From: Xanthomonas sp. 10-10 | Lineage (GTDB): Bacteria; Pseudomonadota; Gammaproteobacteria; Xanthomonadales; Xanthomonadaceae | DNA: 64,000 bases | Reading direction: 5' to 3' | NCBI RefSeq assembly: GCF_040182365.1 | Contig: NZ_CP144460.1 | Coordinates: 310,001-374,000 of the forward strand | In this document: piece by piece, positions 18,829-28,211 of the stretch | How the letters are laid out: every line of letters begins with the position of its first letter | Numbering within the stretch: the first letter of the stretch is position 1 | Made by a program: the position numbers and the translations under genes | Notes under the pieces: generated by a model | What the model saw: the letters and a program-made list of their open reading frames with translations, nothing else | Database searches by the model: none | What the model was told of the DNA's origin: nothing

Positions 18829-19473
18829 TCAGGCCTTGTCCACCCCGTAATGCACCAGCCCCAGCCGCGCCAGGTCGCCGGAGCGGCGGTAATAGACCTC
18901 TTCCCAGCCCTGCACGCGTTGGCGGTCGGCTTCGTTCATCGCGTCGAGGATGTCCTCGATGCTGAGCAGGTCGGGGTCTTCTTCCAGCCGTTCGAACACT
19001 GCGCCCAGGCCTTCGATCGCCTGGCGGGTCTGCGCCGCGCCCATCGCCGCCAGACCGCGCACCGCGTCGCTGCGGGTAGCCGCATCCCAGCGGTCGAAGT
19101 AGCGGGCGTAGCCGCTCTCGGTCATGTCTGCATCCAGCCGCGCGAGTGCGACCAGCTCGCGTTCGCCAGGCGACAGCCCATCCAGACGTCCGCGCAAGCT
19201 GGCCAGCTTTGCCTGCGCGCGTGCGGCGCGGCGGCGCCACAGCAGCTCGGGCATGTTGAGCAGGCCTTCCGGTGTGGGCGGTGCGATCGCGGGCCAGTTC
19301 ACGCCATGGCCGTCGTCGGTGATCTGCCATTGCGCGCGCTGCGGCGGCGCTGCCTTGAGCAACAATCGATGTGCCTGGATCGGCTCGTCGATGCGGATGC
19401 CGTTGGCCAGGGTGAACAGCAGGCGGGTGTCGTCCAGCTCCAAGCGCCGGATGCGCAGATGCGTCAGGTCCAT
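18829..19473 (-). CDS. DUF2442 plus DMP19/DUF4375-like protein
   Basis: 214 aa. The N-terminal half (LRIRRLELDDTRLLFTLANG ... IDEPIQAHRLLLKA ... WPAIAPPTPEGLL) resembles DUF2442, a small domain common in toxin-antitoxin-like and regulatory proteins. The C-terminal half (TESGYARYFDRWD ... AALGAVFERLE-type helices, with DILDAMNEADRQRVQGWEEVYYR) resembles the DMP19/DUF4375 helical domain. The start at 19473 is the ATG directly before the DUF2442 start; the open frame upstream has no family similarity. No operon partner; function unknown. Confidence 0.65.
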   Translation of the reverse strand: MDLTHLRIRRLELDDTRLLFTLANGIRIDEPIQAHRLLLKAAPPQRAQWQITDDGHGVNWPAIAPPTPEGLLNMPELLWRRRAARAQAKLASLRGRLDGLSPGERELVALARLDADMTESGYARYFDRWDAATRSDAVRGLAAMGAAQTRQAIEGLGAVFERLEEDPDLLSIEDILDAMNEADRQRVQGWEEVYYRRSGDLARLGLVHYGVDKA

Positions 19474-19771
19474 TGAGCGAAGGCGAGGTGGGGAATCTGG
19501 ACCATAGTCCGCGCTGGCAGCGGTGTCGAGCCGCGACGTATCCGATATTCCCGTCGCGCGATGGCGCAGCGCCTGGCCAGGGTCAGGCTGTCGCTTGGGC
19601 GAGGCGCGTGAGGGCAACGCACTCGCCCGCGCGCGATTGCGTGCCGAATCCAGCAATCGCACCGCACTGCGTCCCACAGCGAGCGCAGTACGGTGCAAAC
19701 ACGACCAACCTGCCGCGCTCGTCAAGCGCACCGCCGCCCCACCGCTGCCACCGCGTCACCAGCGCAACGCC

Positions 19772-20662
19772 TCACACGTCGCCGTCGCGGCTCCAGCCTT
19801 CGCCACTGCCGCGCTGGATCAGCGCATCGCTACTGAGTACATCGCCGGCCGGCACCTGCGCCTGTTGCGCCAATGCAGCGTAGATCGGAGTGAAGTCCGG
19901 GCTGGTCGCCTCCATCAACTGCGCAAAGCTGTCGATGACGAAGTAGCTCTTCTGAAAACTGTCGATGCGGTAGCGCGTGCGCATGATGCGCTGCAGATCG
20001 AAGCCGATGCGGTTGGGCGCGGGCGAGTCCAGCGAATACAGCGATTCGCCCTTCGATGACACGATGCCGGCACCGTAGATGCGCAGGCCTTGCGGCGTGG
20101 CGATCAGTCCGAACTCCACCGTATACCAGTACAGCCGGGTGAGATTCTGCAGCGCGTCCGGGCCGATGCCGTGCGCCTTGACCCCGCCACGGCCATAGGC
20201 CTGCATGAAGTCGGCAAACAACGGGTTCATCAGCAGCGGCACGTGGCCGAACAAGTCATGGAACAGGTCCGGCTCGGCGATGTAGTCGATCTGATCGGGG
20301 CGGCGGATCCACCACGTCACCGGGAAGCGCTTGTTGGCCAGGTGATCGAAAAAATCCAGCTCCGGCAGCAGGCCTTCCACGCCGACCAATGTCCAGCCGG
20401 TGGCCGCCTGCAGTACCGCGTTGAGCGCGTCGAAGCGCGGGATCTGGCTGTCGTCCATGCCCATGGCGTCCTGCGCCTGCAGGAACTCATTGCAGGCGCG
20501 GCCCACCAGCAACGCGCGCTGGCGGCGGTACAGCGTGCCCCAGGTGGCATGGTCGTCGCTGCTGTAGCCGTCCCATGGCTGGTCGACCACGGCGGTGGTG
20601 TAGACCGGCACGTAGCCCTTGTCGGTGAGCTGGTTTTCGACGCGGCGCGGGGCAGTGTTCAT
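19772..20662 (-). CDS. phhA: phenylalanine 4-monooxygenase
   Basis: 296-aa single-domain bacterial phenylalanine hydroxylase, which makes tyrosine from phenylalanine with Fe(II), O2 and a pterin. The 2-His-1-Glu iron site is visible: H135 and H140 in FHDLFGHVPLL and E183 in YWYTVEFGL. The ATG at 20662 gives the normal length. It is divergent from an Lrp/AsnC-type gene across 128 bp holding a perfect inverted repeat, so that regulator probably controls it. Tyrosine from this step feeds homogentisate and pigment routes in related bacteria (family knowledge). Confidence 0.96.
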   Translation of the reverse strand: MNTAPRRVENQLTDKGYVPVYTTAVVDQPWDGYSSDDHATWGTLYRRQRALLVGRACNEFLQAQDAMGMDDSQIPRFDALNAVLQAATGWTLVGVEGLLPELDFFDHLANKRFPVTWWIRRPDQIDYIAEPDLFHDLFGHVPLLMNPLFADFMQAYGRGGVKAHGIGPDALQNLTRLYWYTVEFGLIATPQGLRIYGAGIVSSKGESLYSLDSPAPNRIGFDLQRIMRTRYRIDSFQKSYFVIDSFAQLMEATSPDFTPIYAALAQQAQVPAGDVLSSDALIQRGSGEGWSRDGDV

Positions 20663-20725
20663 GCGGCAGGACTTCCGTGGCGACAGGGATTCACCTTAGC
20701 CGGATCGCCGCGCAACAGGATTGCG

Positions 20726-20760
20726 AATCTTGCGCAACGCTGCCGGTATCGCGCAAGATT
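20726..20760. promoter_or_regulatory. inverted repeat between phhA and lrp-like gene
   Basis: AATCTTGCGC (20726-20735) and GCGCAAGATT (20751-20760) form a perfect 10-bp inverted repeat, 15 bp apart. It lies 64 bp from phhA and 31 bp from the Lrp-type start. Likely binding site of that regulator. Confidence 0.55.
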
Positions 20761-20790
20761 TGTGCGTATCGATCTGCTGCTGCGCAACAT

Positions 20791-21273
20791 ATGGACCAAC
20801 CTATCGCTCTTGACCGCACCGATCTGCGGTTGCTGGCCCTGCTGCAGACGCAGGGACGCACCAGCAACGCCGAACTCGCCGTGCAGGTGAATCTGTCGGC
20901 ATCGGCCTGCCTGCGGCGCACGCAACGGCTGGAGGCCGCCGGCATCATCGCCGGCTACGGCGCGCGCCTGGATGCGCGCGCGCTGGGGCTGGGTCTGCAG
21001 GCCTTCGTGCGCGTGCAGCTGGAGCAGCACGGTCAGGCCGATATCGAGTTGTTCGCCGATGGCGTGCGCGGTTGGGACGAAGTGGTGGCGTGCTGGGCGC
21101 TGACCGGCGACATGGATTATCTGTTACAGGTCCAGGTGCGCGATCTGGAGCATTTTTCGCGGTTTCTGCTGGACCGGTTGCTCAACGCCACCGGCGTGTC
21201 CGACGTCAATTCCAGTTTCGTCCTGCGCACCGTCAAGGCGCCCGAAGGCTTGCCGCTGTCGCATCTGGCGTGA
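20791..21273 (+). CDS. Lrp/AsnC-family transcriptional regulator
   Basis: 160 aa. N-terminal winged HTH (LDRTDLRLLALLQTQGRTSN ... LSASACLRRTQRLEAAGII) and C-terminal RAM/ligand domain (VVACWALTGDMDYLLQVQV ... RTVKAPEGLPL). The ATG at 20791 gives the usual AsnC/Lrp length; the open frame upstream lies in the promoter region. Divergent from phhA with a perfect inverted repeat between them, so it is probably a local aromatic amino acid sensor acting on phhA (compare PhhR-independent systems of other gamma-proteobacteria). Confidence 0.9.
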   Translation: MDQPIALDRTDLRLLALLQTQGRTSNAELAVQVNLSASACLRRTQRLEAAGIIAGYGARLDARALGLGLQAFVRVQLEQHGQADIELFADGVRGWDEVVACWALTGDMDYLLQVQVRDLEHFSRFLLDRLLNATGVSDVNSSFVLRTVKAPEGLPLSHLA

Positions 21274-21447
21274 CGCGGCAGTTGCCTTGCCTGGGCGCGC
21301 AAAGCGTGTTCTCGACGACGTAAGGCGCACCCGAGCGCGCGGAGCCCTGGCGCGATCAAGCGGCTTGGCTGACCTGCGACGCCCGCTTGTCTGTCGCCGC
21401 CACGCAGCTCGCCCCACGTAACCCAACCACGCCGCACTTGCCCTGCA

Positions 21448-21468
21448 AACGATAACGATTTACATTTA
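21448..21468 (+). promoter_or_regulatory. putative Fur box of TonB receptor
   Basis: AACGATAACGATTTACATTT matches the Fur hexamer pattern GATAAT repeated three times (GATAAC-GATTTA-CATTTA) imperfectly. It lies 150 bp upstream of the receptor start in a 344-bp gap that shows nothing else. Confidence 0.45.
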
Positions 21469-21617
21469 CCTAACGTCCGGCCGCCTCCGGCCACGTCCTG
21501 TTCGTCGATCCGCCAGCCTCGCCAGGCCAGCCAGCTCGTCGCCCGAGCAGCACGCCGACGCATGCCTGCTTCCTGTCGCCACGCCCTGGCGTGCGCCCCA
21601 CGATCGATGAGAGACCG

Positions 21618-23819
21618 ATGCCTGCACCGACCCACCCACTGACTCCGCTGTCTGTTGCCTTGCTGTGCGCATTGACCTGGCCCGCTGCTGCGCACGCCGC
21701 CGACCTGGCCGATGCCAAGACGCTAGACCAGGTCACCGTCAATGGCGCGGTCAGCCGCGCGCAACCGGCCACCACCACGCGCTTGCCGCTGACGCTGCAG
21801 GAGACGCCGCAATCGGTGAGCGTGATCGGGCTGCAGCGGCTGGAGGACGAGTCGCTCTTCAGCATCGATGACGTGATGCGCAATGTCACCGGCGTCAACG
21901 TGTCGTTCTACGACACCCAGCGCCCGCTGTATTTTGCGCGCGGTTTCCAGATCACCGACTTCCAGGTCGATGGCCTGCCCACCTACAGCGGCGCGACCAA
22001 TCAGGAATACGACACGGTGTTTTACGACCGCATCGAAGTGATCCGCGGCGCCAACGGCCTGCTGACCGGTGCGGGCATTCCCTCGGCCACGGTGAACCTG
22101 CTGCGCAAGCGCCCGGGCAAGACGTTCGACGCTTCGGTTGCCGCAAGCGCAGGTACCTGGGACTTCCGCCGCATGCAGGCCGACGTCAACGCCCCGCTGA
22201 CCGACGATGGCCGCTTCCGCAGCCGCGTGGTTGCGGCCTGGCAGGACCGCGACTATTACTACGATCGTTACCACGACAACAAGATGTCCGGCATGGCGGT
22301 GCTGGAAGGCGACCTGACCGACAGCACCACGCTCACCGTGGGCTACCAGCGCCAGGACAACAGCCCGGTCGGTTCGACCTGGGGCACGGTGCCGTTCTTT
22401 GCGGCCGATGGCAGGTTGGCCAATCTGTCGCGCTCGACCAACATGGCACCGGAATGGACCCGCTGGCAGCGCGAAACCAGCACTGCATTCGCCAATCTGG
22501 AACAACGCTTCGGCGAGGACTGGTTGCTGCGCGTCAACTACGCGCACACCAAGGGCGATGTGCAAAGCATTCGCGTCTACGGCACCGGCTACCCTGCCGC
22601 CGATGGCAGCGGCGTGTTCCTGCGCACCGGCACCGGCGAAACCAGCGATGCGCGCGATGGCGTGGATGTGTACCTGTCGGGCGGGTTCTCGCTGTTCGGC
22701 CGCCGGCACGACGTGGTGCTGGGCGGCAGCTGGCAGGATCTGCAATCGACCACGTACGGCCTTGCCCAGCAGTACCCCAGCGGCTGGGGAACGTGCATCA
22801 ACGAAAGCGGCGCGCCCGAGCGCTGTTATCGGATTCCCAACATCCGCAACTGGGATGGCGATGCCCCCGAGGTGACCTACAGCCGCACCGGCTCCCGCCG
22901 CGAAGCGCGCACCACCCAGCGCGGCGTGTACGCCTCTACTCGGTTACGCCTGGCCGAGCCGTTGTCGCTGATCGCCGGCGCACGCCTGAGTTCCTGGGAA
23001 ACCCGCACCCAGGCCTTCAACACCAACGGCGCCTACACCGGCACCAGCGGCCGGTACCAGGTGAGCGATGAAGTCACCCCGTACGTGGGCCTGGTCTACG
23101 ACATCGTGCCGGACGTGTCGCTCTACGCCAGCTACACCGAGATATTCAATCCGCAGAACTACCGCGACAAGGACAACAACCTGCTTGCACCGGTGGAAGG
23201 CTCCAATCTGGAAGCCGGCATCAAGGCGCAACTGCTCGACGGTCGCGCCATGGCCACCGCCGCCGTGTTCGAGGCCAAGCAGGACAACTTCGCGGTGCGC
23301 GACATGACCCAGCCGGAATCCTCGTTGCCGGACGGCAATTCGGCCTACATCGGCATCAACGGCACCAAGAGCCGCGGTTGGGAAATGGATTTCAACGGCG
23401 AGATCCTGCCCGGCTGGACCGTCAACGCCGGCTTTACCCACGTCAAGGTGACGCGCCCGCCCACCGATGCGATTTACGCCAACCTGCCCGAGGACTATCT
23501 GCAGCTGTCCACCCAGGTACGCCTGCCCGGCGCGTGGGACCGCCTGAGCATCGGCGGTGGCGTCAGTTGGCAGAGCGCGGTGCGCGGCTTCAACATCGCA
23601 CGCCCCACCGGCGACGGCAGCGGCGCCACCACACCGGTCACCGTGGTGCAGAACCCGTATGCGTTGGTGCACCTCAACGCCAACTACCGCATCAGCGATC
23701 AGTGGACAGCCACGCTGGCGGTACGCAACGCGTTCGACAAGACCTACTGGGCCAACCTGGATTACCAGAACTACGGCGAACCGCGCTTTGTCAGCGTGTC
23801 CCTGCGCTGGCGGTACTGA
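21618..23819 (+). CDS. TonB-dependent siderophore receptor
   Basis: 733-aa outer-membrane receptor of the ferric-siderophore class (FhuE/FpvA/FoxA outline). Signal peptide to about residue 28 (AAAHA). The plug domain follows (TLQETPQSVSVIGLQRLEDE, then YFARGFQITDFQVDGLPTY and YDRIEVIRGANGLLTGAG), then a 22-strand barrel ending in FVSVSLRWRY with terminal aromatic. No obvious N-terminal signalling extension. The ATG at 21618 has GAGAG at proper distance. The Fur-like box upstream suggests iron repression. No biosynthesis or ABC genes nearby, so it likely takes up foreign hydroxamate or catecholate siderophores; ligand unknown. Confidence 0.9.
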   Translation: MPAPTHPLTPLSVALLCALTWPAAAHAADLADAKTLDQVTVNGAVSRAQPATTTRLPLTLQETPQSVSVIGLQRLEDESLFSIDDVMRNVTGVNVSFYDTQRPLYFARGFQITDFQVDGLPTYSGATNQEYDTVFYDRIEVIRGANGLLTGAGIPSATVNLLRKRPGKTFDASVAASAGTWDFRRMQADVNAPLTDDGRFRSRVVAAWQDRDYYYDRYHDNKMSGMAVLEGDLTDSTTLTVGYQRQDNSPVGSTWGTVPFFAADGRLANLSRSTNMAPEWTRWQRETSTAFANLEQRFGEDWLLRVNYAHTKGDVQSIRVYGTGYPAADGSGVFLRTGTGETSDARDGVDVYLSGGFSLFGRRHDVVLGGSWQDLQSTTYGLAQQYPSGWGTCINESGAPERCYRIPNIRNWDGDAPEVTYSRTGSRREARTTQRGVYASTRLRLAEPLSLIAGARLSSWETRTQAFNTNGAYTGTSGRYQVSDEVTPYVGLVYDIVPDVSLYASYTEIFNPQNYRDKDNNLLAPVEGSNLEAGIKAQLLDGRAMATAAVFEAKQDNFAVRDMTQPESSLPDGNSAYIGINGTKSRGWEMDFNGEILPGWTVNAGFTHVKVTRPPTDAIYANLPEDYLQLSTQVRLPGAWDRLSIGGGVSWQSAVRGFNIARPTGDGSGATTPVTVVQNPYALVHLNANYRISDQWTATLAVRNAFDKTYWANLDYQNYGEPRFVSVSLRWRY

Positions 23820-23828
23820 AGAAACCAC

Positions 23829-23882
23829 GATGCCGGGCCGATCACCGCGCGGTGCATGCACCACGATCATCGGCCCGGCATC
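23829..23882. terminator. hairpin after TonB receptor gene
   Basis: Perfect 14-bp arms GATGCCGGGCCGAT / ATCGGCCCGGCATC enclose a 26-nt loop that itself holds the palindrome GGTGCATGCACC. It begins 10 bp after the stop codon; no T-run follows. Confidence 0.6.
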
Positions 23883-23929
23883 GCAACCGCAGGTCATGTC
23901 GCAACCATAGGTCCTGAAACAGCACCCAA

Positions 23930-24345
23930 GGTAATGTTGCTGTTGCATCGCAGCGGCTCCGGCCGCGACGCCGGACAGACACTGCATCCGCGCCTGGGCA
24001 GCAGGCATCGACCGACGCAAAAGAAGCGCGTTCGCCTGGATCAATGCATCGCACGCGACGGCGTGCAACGCCGGCACACAGGCAGACACCGCCACCCACC
24101 ATCCGGCCGAGATTCCACGCTTCGTAGGAGCGGCCCTGGCCGCGACGCCGTCCCGACGCAGCACCCGCGCTTCGGCTGCAAGCATCGACCAACGCAAAAA
24201 GAAACGCATTCGCCTGGATCAATACATCGCACGCGACGGCGTGCAACGCCGGCACACAGGCAGACACCGCCACCCACCATCCGGCCGAGATTCCACGCTT
24301 CGTAGGAGCGGACCTGGCCGCGACGCCGTCCCGACAGCGCCGATG
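23930..24345. repeat. 178-bp tandem duplication with embedded REP element
   Basis: A unit with TTCGCCTGGATCAAT at 24031 recurs at 24209, a period of 178 bp, almost identical through GTAGGAGCGGNCCTGGCCGC. A more decayed third copy precedes it (from about 23950). The rest of the 733-bp gap up to 24552 shows no gene. Copies differ by a few bases, so the duplication is recent. Confidence 0.85.
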
Positions 24346-24552
24346 CGCAAGACCATCTACCGGGCAGCAAAGAGCCCGCCCACGCGCGCCAACGTGCGTA
24401 ATGCAGGTCGCCATTGCACTCAAAGGCGCGCTTGTACGCAGCGAGTAGTGACCGCAGCATCCGGCGGCTGCTACAACGCCCCCGCGATCACCCTTGCCTC
24501 GAACCGGACAACGCATCGTGCGCAGCGCAGCTGCCGCCGCACGACAACCGCC

Positions 24553-25590
24553 TTACGGCGCCACGCAGTCCTCGTCCTTGCCGCGCAATTTCTGCCAGCG
24601 CGAACGTTGTTCCAGGCAGCGTTGGTAGGCCTGTTGTTTCGCCGCTGCGGCCTGGTCGGCCGCGTTGCGCGTGGCACTGCTGCGCGCGGCCTGCAACTGC
24701 GCGATCTTGGCGCGGATCTGCGGCATCACGGCCATCGCGGCGCGTTCGCCTTCCAGGATGGCGACACTGCGCTGATTGAAGTCGGCCGAGCCGATGTCGT
24801 TGACCTTGGGGCGCACCACCACGTCTGCACGTTTCAGTTCGGCTTCGCCCAGGCGCTGGCCCATGATCGAGATCGACTGGTTCACCGTGCCCAGCAGATC
24901 GCCCGGATTCTTGCCGCTGGCCTTGCTGGAAATATCCACTGCCACCACGAACTCGGCGCCGAGCTGACGCGCGGCATCCACCGGTACGGGGCTGACCACG
25001 CCGCCGTCGACAAAATGGAACTTGCCGATGGTCACCGGCTCGAACACGCCGGGAATGCTGCTGGATGCACGCACCGCCTGGCCGGCGTTACCGCGCACGA
25101 ACACGGTGCGCTCGCCGTCTTCCAGGCGCGTGGCCACCACTGCAAACGGCTTGCGCAATTTCTCGATGGGCTTGCCGCCGAGTTGATCGTTGACGTAGTC
25201 CTGCAGCTTCTGGCCCTGCACCAGCCCGCCGGAAAACAGCCGCACATCGCGGATGCTGGTCTGGTCGAGCGCGACCGCCTTTTCCTGCATCTCGAACGCA
25301 TCCATGCCGCTTGCATACAGCGCGCCGACCACGCTGCCCGCGCTGGTCCCGGACACGACCACAGGCGCAAATCCGTTGGCTTCGAGCATCTTGATCACAC
25401 CGATATGCGCAAAGCCCTTGACCGCGCCGCCGCCGAGCGCGATGCCGATCTTCACCGGCTTGACCGCAGCCGACGAAGGCGCCTGCACCACCGGCGCAGG
25501 CGCTGCAGGGCGCGGCTCTCCACCGCAGGCGCAGAGCAGACCGAGCATGGACAACAGGGCAAGCGAGCGGGGGCGGCGGAGCGCAGTCAT
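24553..25590 (-). CDS. patatin-like phospholipase lipoprotein (RssA family)
   Basis: 345 aa. Lipoprotein signal with likely lipidated C22 (LGLLCAC). Patatin core: GGGAVKGFAHIG (53-64), nucleophile elbow GTSAG with S83, and catalytic D195 in FVDGG. The C-terminal Ala/Gln-rich helix (about 280-345) is unusual. It would act as a membrane-bound lipid hydrolase; the substrate is unknown. The ATG at 25590 is chosen because it begins the signal peptide; an in-frame upstream extension has no signal character. Confidence 0.87.
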   Translation of the reverse strand: MTALRRPRSLALLSMLGLLCACGGEPRPAAPAPVVQAPSSAAVKPVKIGIALGGGAVKGFAHIGVIKMLEANGFAPVVVSGTSAGSVVGALYASGMDAFEMQEKAVALDQTSIRDVRLFSGGLVQGQKLQDYVNDQLGGKPIEKLRKPFAVVATRLEDGERTVFVRGNAGQAVRASSSIPGVFEPVTIGKFHFVDGGVVSPVPVDAARQLGAEFVVAVDISSKASGKNPGDLLGTVNQSISIMGQRLGEAELKRADVVVRPKVNDIGSADFNQRSVAILEGERAAMAVMPQIRAKIAQLQAARSSATRNAADQAAAAKQQAYQRCLEQRSRWQKLRGKDEDCVAP

Positions 25591-25780
25591 GGCGAAAACG
25601 TCGATGGGAAAGGCGAGGGAGAATACACGCGCGCCGTCACTGTGGCGCTGGTGGTTGGCGTGAGTGGAGCTCATTCACAACGGCATCGTCGGCAGGCGTT
25701 GCACTCCCTTGTTCCGGCGGGAGAAGCAAGCCGGTTCATTCATGCGATGAGCGCAGCCACCTGCATGCAGCACGGAACCA

Positions 25781-25931
25781 GAGCCCCTCTCCCCCGCGCT
25801 GCAAGCGCGGGCCGGGGCGCGGAGCGGGGCTTGGGGTGAGGGGACGGAACGAAGCCAGATGGGAATGAGCGCGCAGCAGGCCTCGCCCGCCCCTCATCCC
25901 GCGCCACGCGCCACCTTCTCCCGGCGGGAGA
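25781..25931. repeat. two REP-type elements
   Basis: AGAGCCCCTCTCCCCCGCGC ... GGGGCTTGGGGTGAGGGG (25781-25841) and CCCCTCATCCCGCGCCACGC ... CTTCTCCCGGCGGGAGAAG (25892-25931). The remainder of the 376-bp gap between patatin and AIM24 genes holds no gene I can see. Confidence 0.7.
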
Positions 25932-25966
25932 AGAGTGGCAGCACACCCGCCAGCCACTTCACCCCA

Positions 25967-26986
25967 TCAAAACCGGTTATCGCCATCCAGCAGCCGTCCC
26001 AGGCCGCCGAGCACCGAGCCTTCGCCGCGTTGCTGGCCGCCGGCTTGCGGGGCGGCCTGCAGCATGCGGCCGGCCATGCGCGAGAACGGCAGCGATTGCA
26101 GCCATACCTTGCCGGGGCCGGTGAGGGTGGCCAGGAACACGCCTTCGCCGCCGAAGAACATGCTCTTCAATCCGGCCACGCGGCGCACGTCCATGTCCAC
26201 GCCGGCGTGATAGGCGACCACGCAACCGGTGTCCACGTCGATGCGTTCGCCGGGGCCGAGCTCGCGTTCCATCAAGGTGCCGCCCGCATGCACGAACACC
26301 CAGCCGTCGCCTTCGAGCTTCTGCATGATGAAGCCTTCGCCGCCGAACAGGCCGGTGAGGATCTTCTTCTGGAAGGCAATGCCCAGCGACACGCCGCGCG
26401 CGCCGGCCAGGAAGCTGTCTTTCTGGCAGATCAGGCGCCCGCCATGCTCGGACAGTCGCAGCGCCAGCACCGTGCCGGGGTAGGGCGCAGCGAAGGCCAC
26501 CTTGGCCTTGCCGCTGCCGGCATGGGTGAACACGGTGGTGAACATGCTTTCGCCGGTGACCACGCGTTTGCCGGCCGACAGCAATTTGCCCATCAGCCCG
26601 CCGCTGCTGCCGCCTTGACCATCATGCGAGCCGTCGCCGAACACGGTGTCCATCTGCACCGCCGAATCCTTGTACATCAGCGCGCCGGCCTCGGCGATGG
26701 CGCTCTCACCCGGGTCCAGTTCCACTTCGACAAACTGCATGTCGTTGCCGACGATGCGGTAGTCGATCTCATCGGCGCGCCCGGCGCCGGCGACGCTGCC
26801 GAGCGGTGGCGGTGCGCTGCCGGCGCCCTGCAGGTCGGCCAGCTGACGCGCCGGCGTCCAGCCATCGAGTCCATCGCGCCAGGCCAGTGCGTCGGGCTGG
26901 CGCTGGGCGTACGCGCGGGCGCTGGCATCGTCCAGCGGGCCGATGCGGTCGGCCTGTCCGGGAATATGGAAGTACCACTGGGCCAT
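25967..26986 (-). CDS. GYF_2 domain fused to AIM24/TIGR00266-family protein
   Basis: 339 aa. Residues 1-60 look like a GYF_2 domain (WYFHIPGQADRIGPLDDASA ... DALAWRDGLDGWTPARQLADL). From about 85 the AIM24/TIGR00266 beta-rich fold follows (FVEVELDPGESAIAEAGALM, GGRLICQKDSFLAG, GPGERIDVDTGCVVAY, KSMFFGGEGVFLATL). No signal peptide. Members of this family are widespread and of unknown biochemical role. AGGAG precedes the ATG at 26986. Not linked to a clear operon. Confidence 0.82.
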   Translation of the reverse strand: MAQWYFHIPGQADRIGPLDDASARAYAQRQPDALAWRDGLDGWTPARQLADLQGAGSAPPPLGSVAGAGRADEIDYRIVGNDMQFVEVELDPGESAIAEAGALMYKDSAVQMDTVFGDGSHDGQGGSSGGLMGKLLSAGKRVVTGESMFTTVFTHAGSGKAKVAFAAPYPGTVLALRLSEHGGRLICQKDSFLAGARGVSLGIAFQKKILTGLFGGEGFIMQKLEGDGWVFVHAGGTLMERELGPGERIDVDTGCVVAYHAGVDMDVRRVAGLKSMFFGGEGVFLATLTGPGKVWLQSLPFSRMAGRMLQAAPQAGGQQRGEGSVLGGLGRLLDGDNRF

Positions 26987-27235
26987 CGGGACGACTCCTG
27001 TCTGTGTGTGCGGCGAGTCTAGCCGCAGCAACGCCCACCGCGTCCCGTGTCCAAGGTCATGCCGTGCAGGACGCTCAGGCGCGGTTGCGACCGCTGGACG
27101 TCGCAGGCGTGCTGCCGGACCTGCACGCGGCCGTCGCGGTCGTGGTCAAGCCGTTGTGCTGGCGCTGGCGTGGGTCTGGTCGGCGCCTGCCTCCGGCCGG
27201 GGCGTCACCCTGATCGTTGCAGCAGCGCCGCCGGT

Positions 27236-28105
27236 TCACTCCCCGACTGTGGCCCAGTAGCGCTCGCCATCGCGGTGCACGCGCACCGGGCCGTCGAACA
27301 CTGCCGACAGGCCGGCATCGGTCAGCAACGCATCGCGCGGGCCGTCGGCGACCACCTTGCCGCCGCGCAGCAGGATCACCCGTGCGATTTCCGGCACGAT
27401 TTCTTCGATGTGATGGGTCACCAGCACCAGCGTGATGCCTTGCCGTGCGAGGTCGCGCAAGGTGTCGAGCAAGTGTTGGCGCGCCACCAGGTCCAGCCCG
27501 GTGGACGGCTCGTCCAGCAGCAGCGCCTGCGGGCGGTTGACCAGGGCACGCGCGATCAGCACGCGGCGGGTCTCGCCGGCCGACAGCTCGGCATAGGGGC
27601 GGTCCAGCAACGGCAAGGCGCGCGCCAGTGCCAGGGCCTCGCGCGCCCGCGCGCGCATGTCGTCGCTGATCTCACGATGCGGCGGCACCACATAGCTGGC
27701 GAAAAACCCCGACAGCACCGCGCTTTCCACATCCAGCCCCGGCATGTCGGCCAGGTTGACACTCAGGTCGCCGGTGACGATCCCCAGTTGCGAGCGCAAC
27801 CGGTCCACCTGCCAGCGCGCCTGTCCCAGCACCTTCACCGCAGGCTGACCATCGCCACGCGCCAACGGATACAACTCGCGCGTGATGAGCTTGATGAAGG
27901 ACGATTTACCGCAGCCGTTGGGGCCGAGGATGGCGGTGTGCTGGCCAAGCGCGATGCGCAAACGCAACGTGTGCAGCACACGGACCTGGCCGCGCATCAC
28001 ACTTGCCTGGTCGAGTTCGATCAACGCAGTCGCATCGGCAAAATCATCGGCAACATCGGTGACAACAGTCATACGCAAGACATCTGGCAGTGGAGGAGAA
28101 GACAC
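27236..28105 (-). CDS. ABC transporter ATP-binding protein
   Basis: 289-aa stand-alone ABC ATPase. Walker A GPNGCGKSS, signature LSAGETRRV, Walker B ALLLDEPSTGLD and switch His in LVLVTHHIEEI are all present. Its closest outline is the ModF/YlmA-type cytoplasmic ATPases, and no permease is adjacent, so the partner is encoded elsewhere or it acts without one. The GTG at 28105 is the first start, but the ATG at 28072 is as plausible; neither has a convincing ribosome site. Confidence 0.82.
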   Translation of the reverse strand: MSSPPLPDVLRMTVVTDVADDFADATALIELDQASVMRGQVRVLHTLRLRIALGQHTAILGPNGCGKSSFIKLITRELYPLARGDGQPAVKVLGQARWQVDRLRSQLGIVTGDLSVNLADMPGLDVESAVLSGFFASYVVPPHREISDDMRARAREALALARALPLLDRPYAELSAGETRRVLIARALVNRPQALLLDEPSTGLDLVARQHLLDTLRDLARQGITLVLVTHHIEEIVPEIARVILLRGGKVVADGPRDALLTDAGLSAVFDGPVRVHRDGERYWATVGE

Positions 28106-28211
28106 GTGTGAACCGCTTTAGAAAAGCGGACGTCACCCTACGCATCCGAAGGGTGAAGTTTGCCGCGATCGCCCCCATCATGTCTGCATCGACCAACGAG
28201 ACACCGCCACC

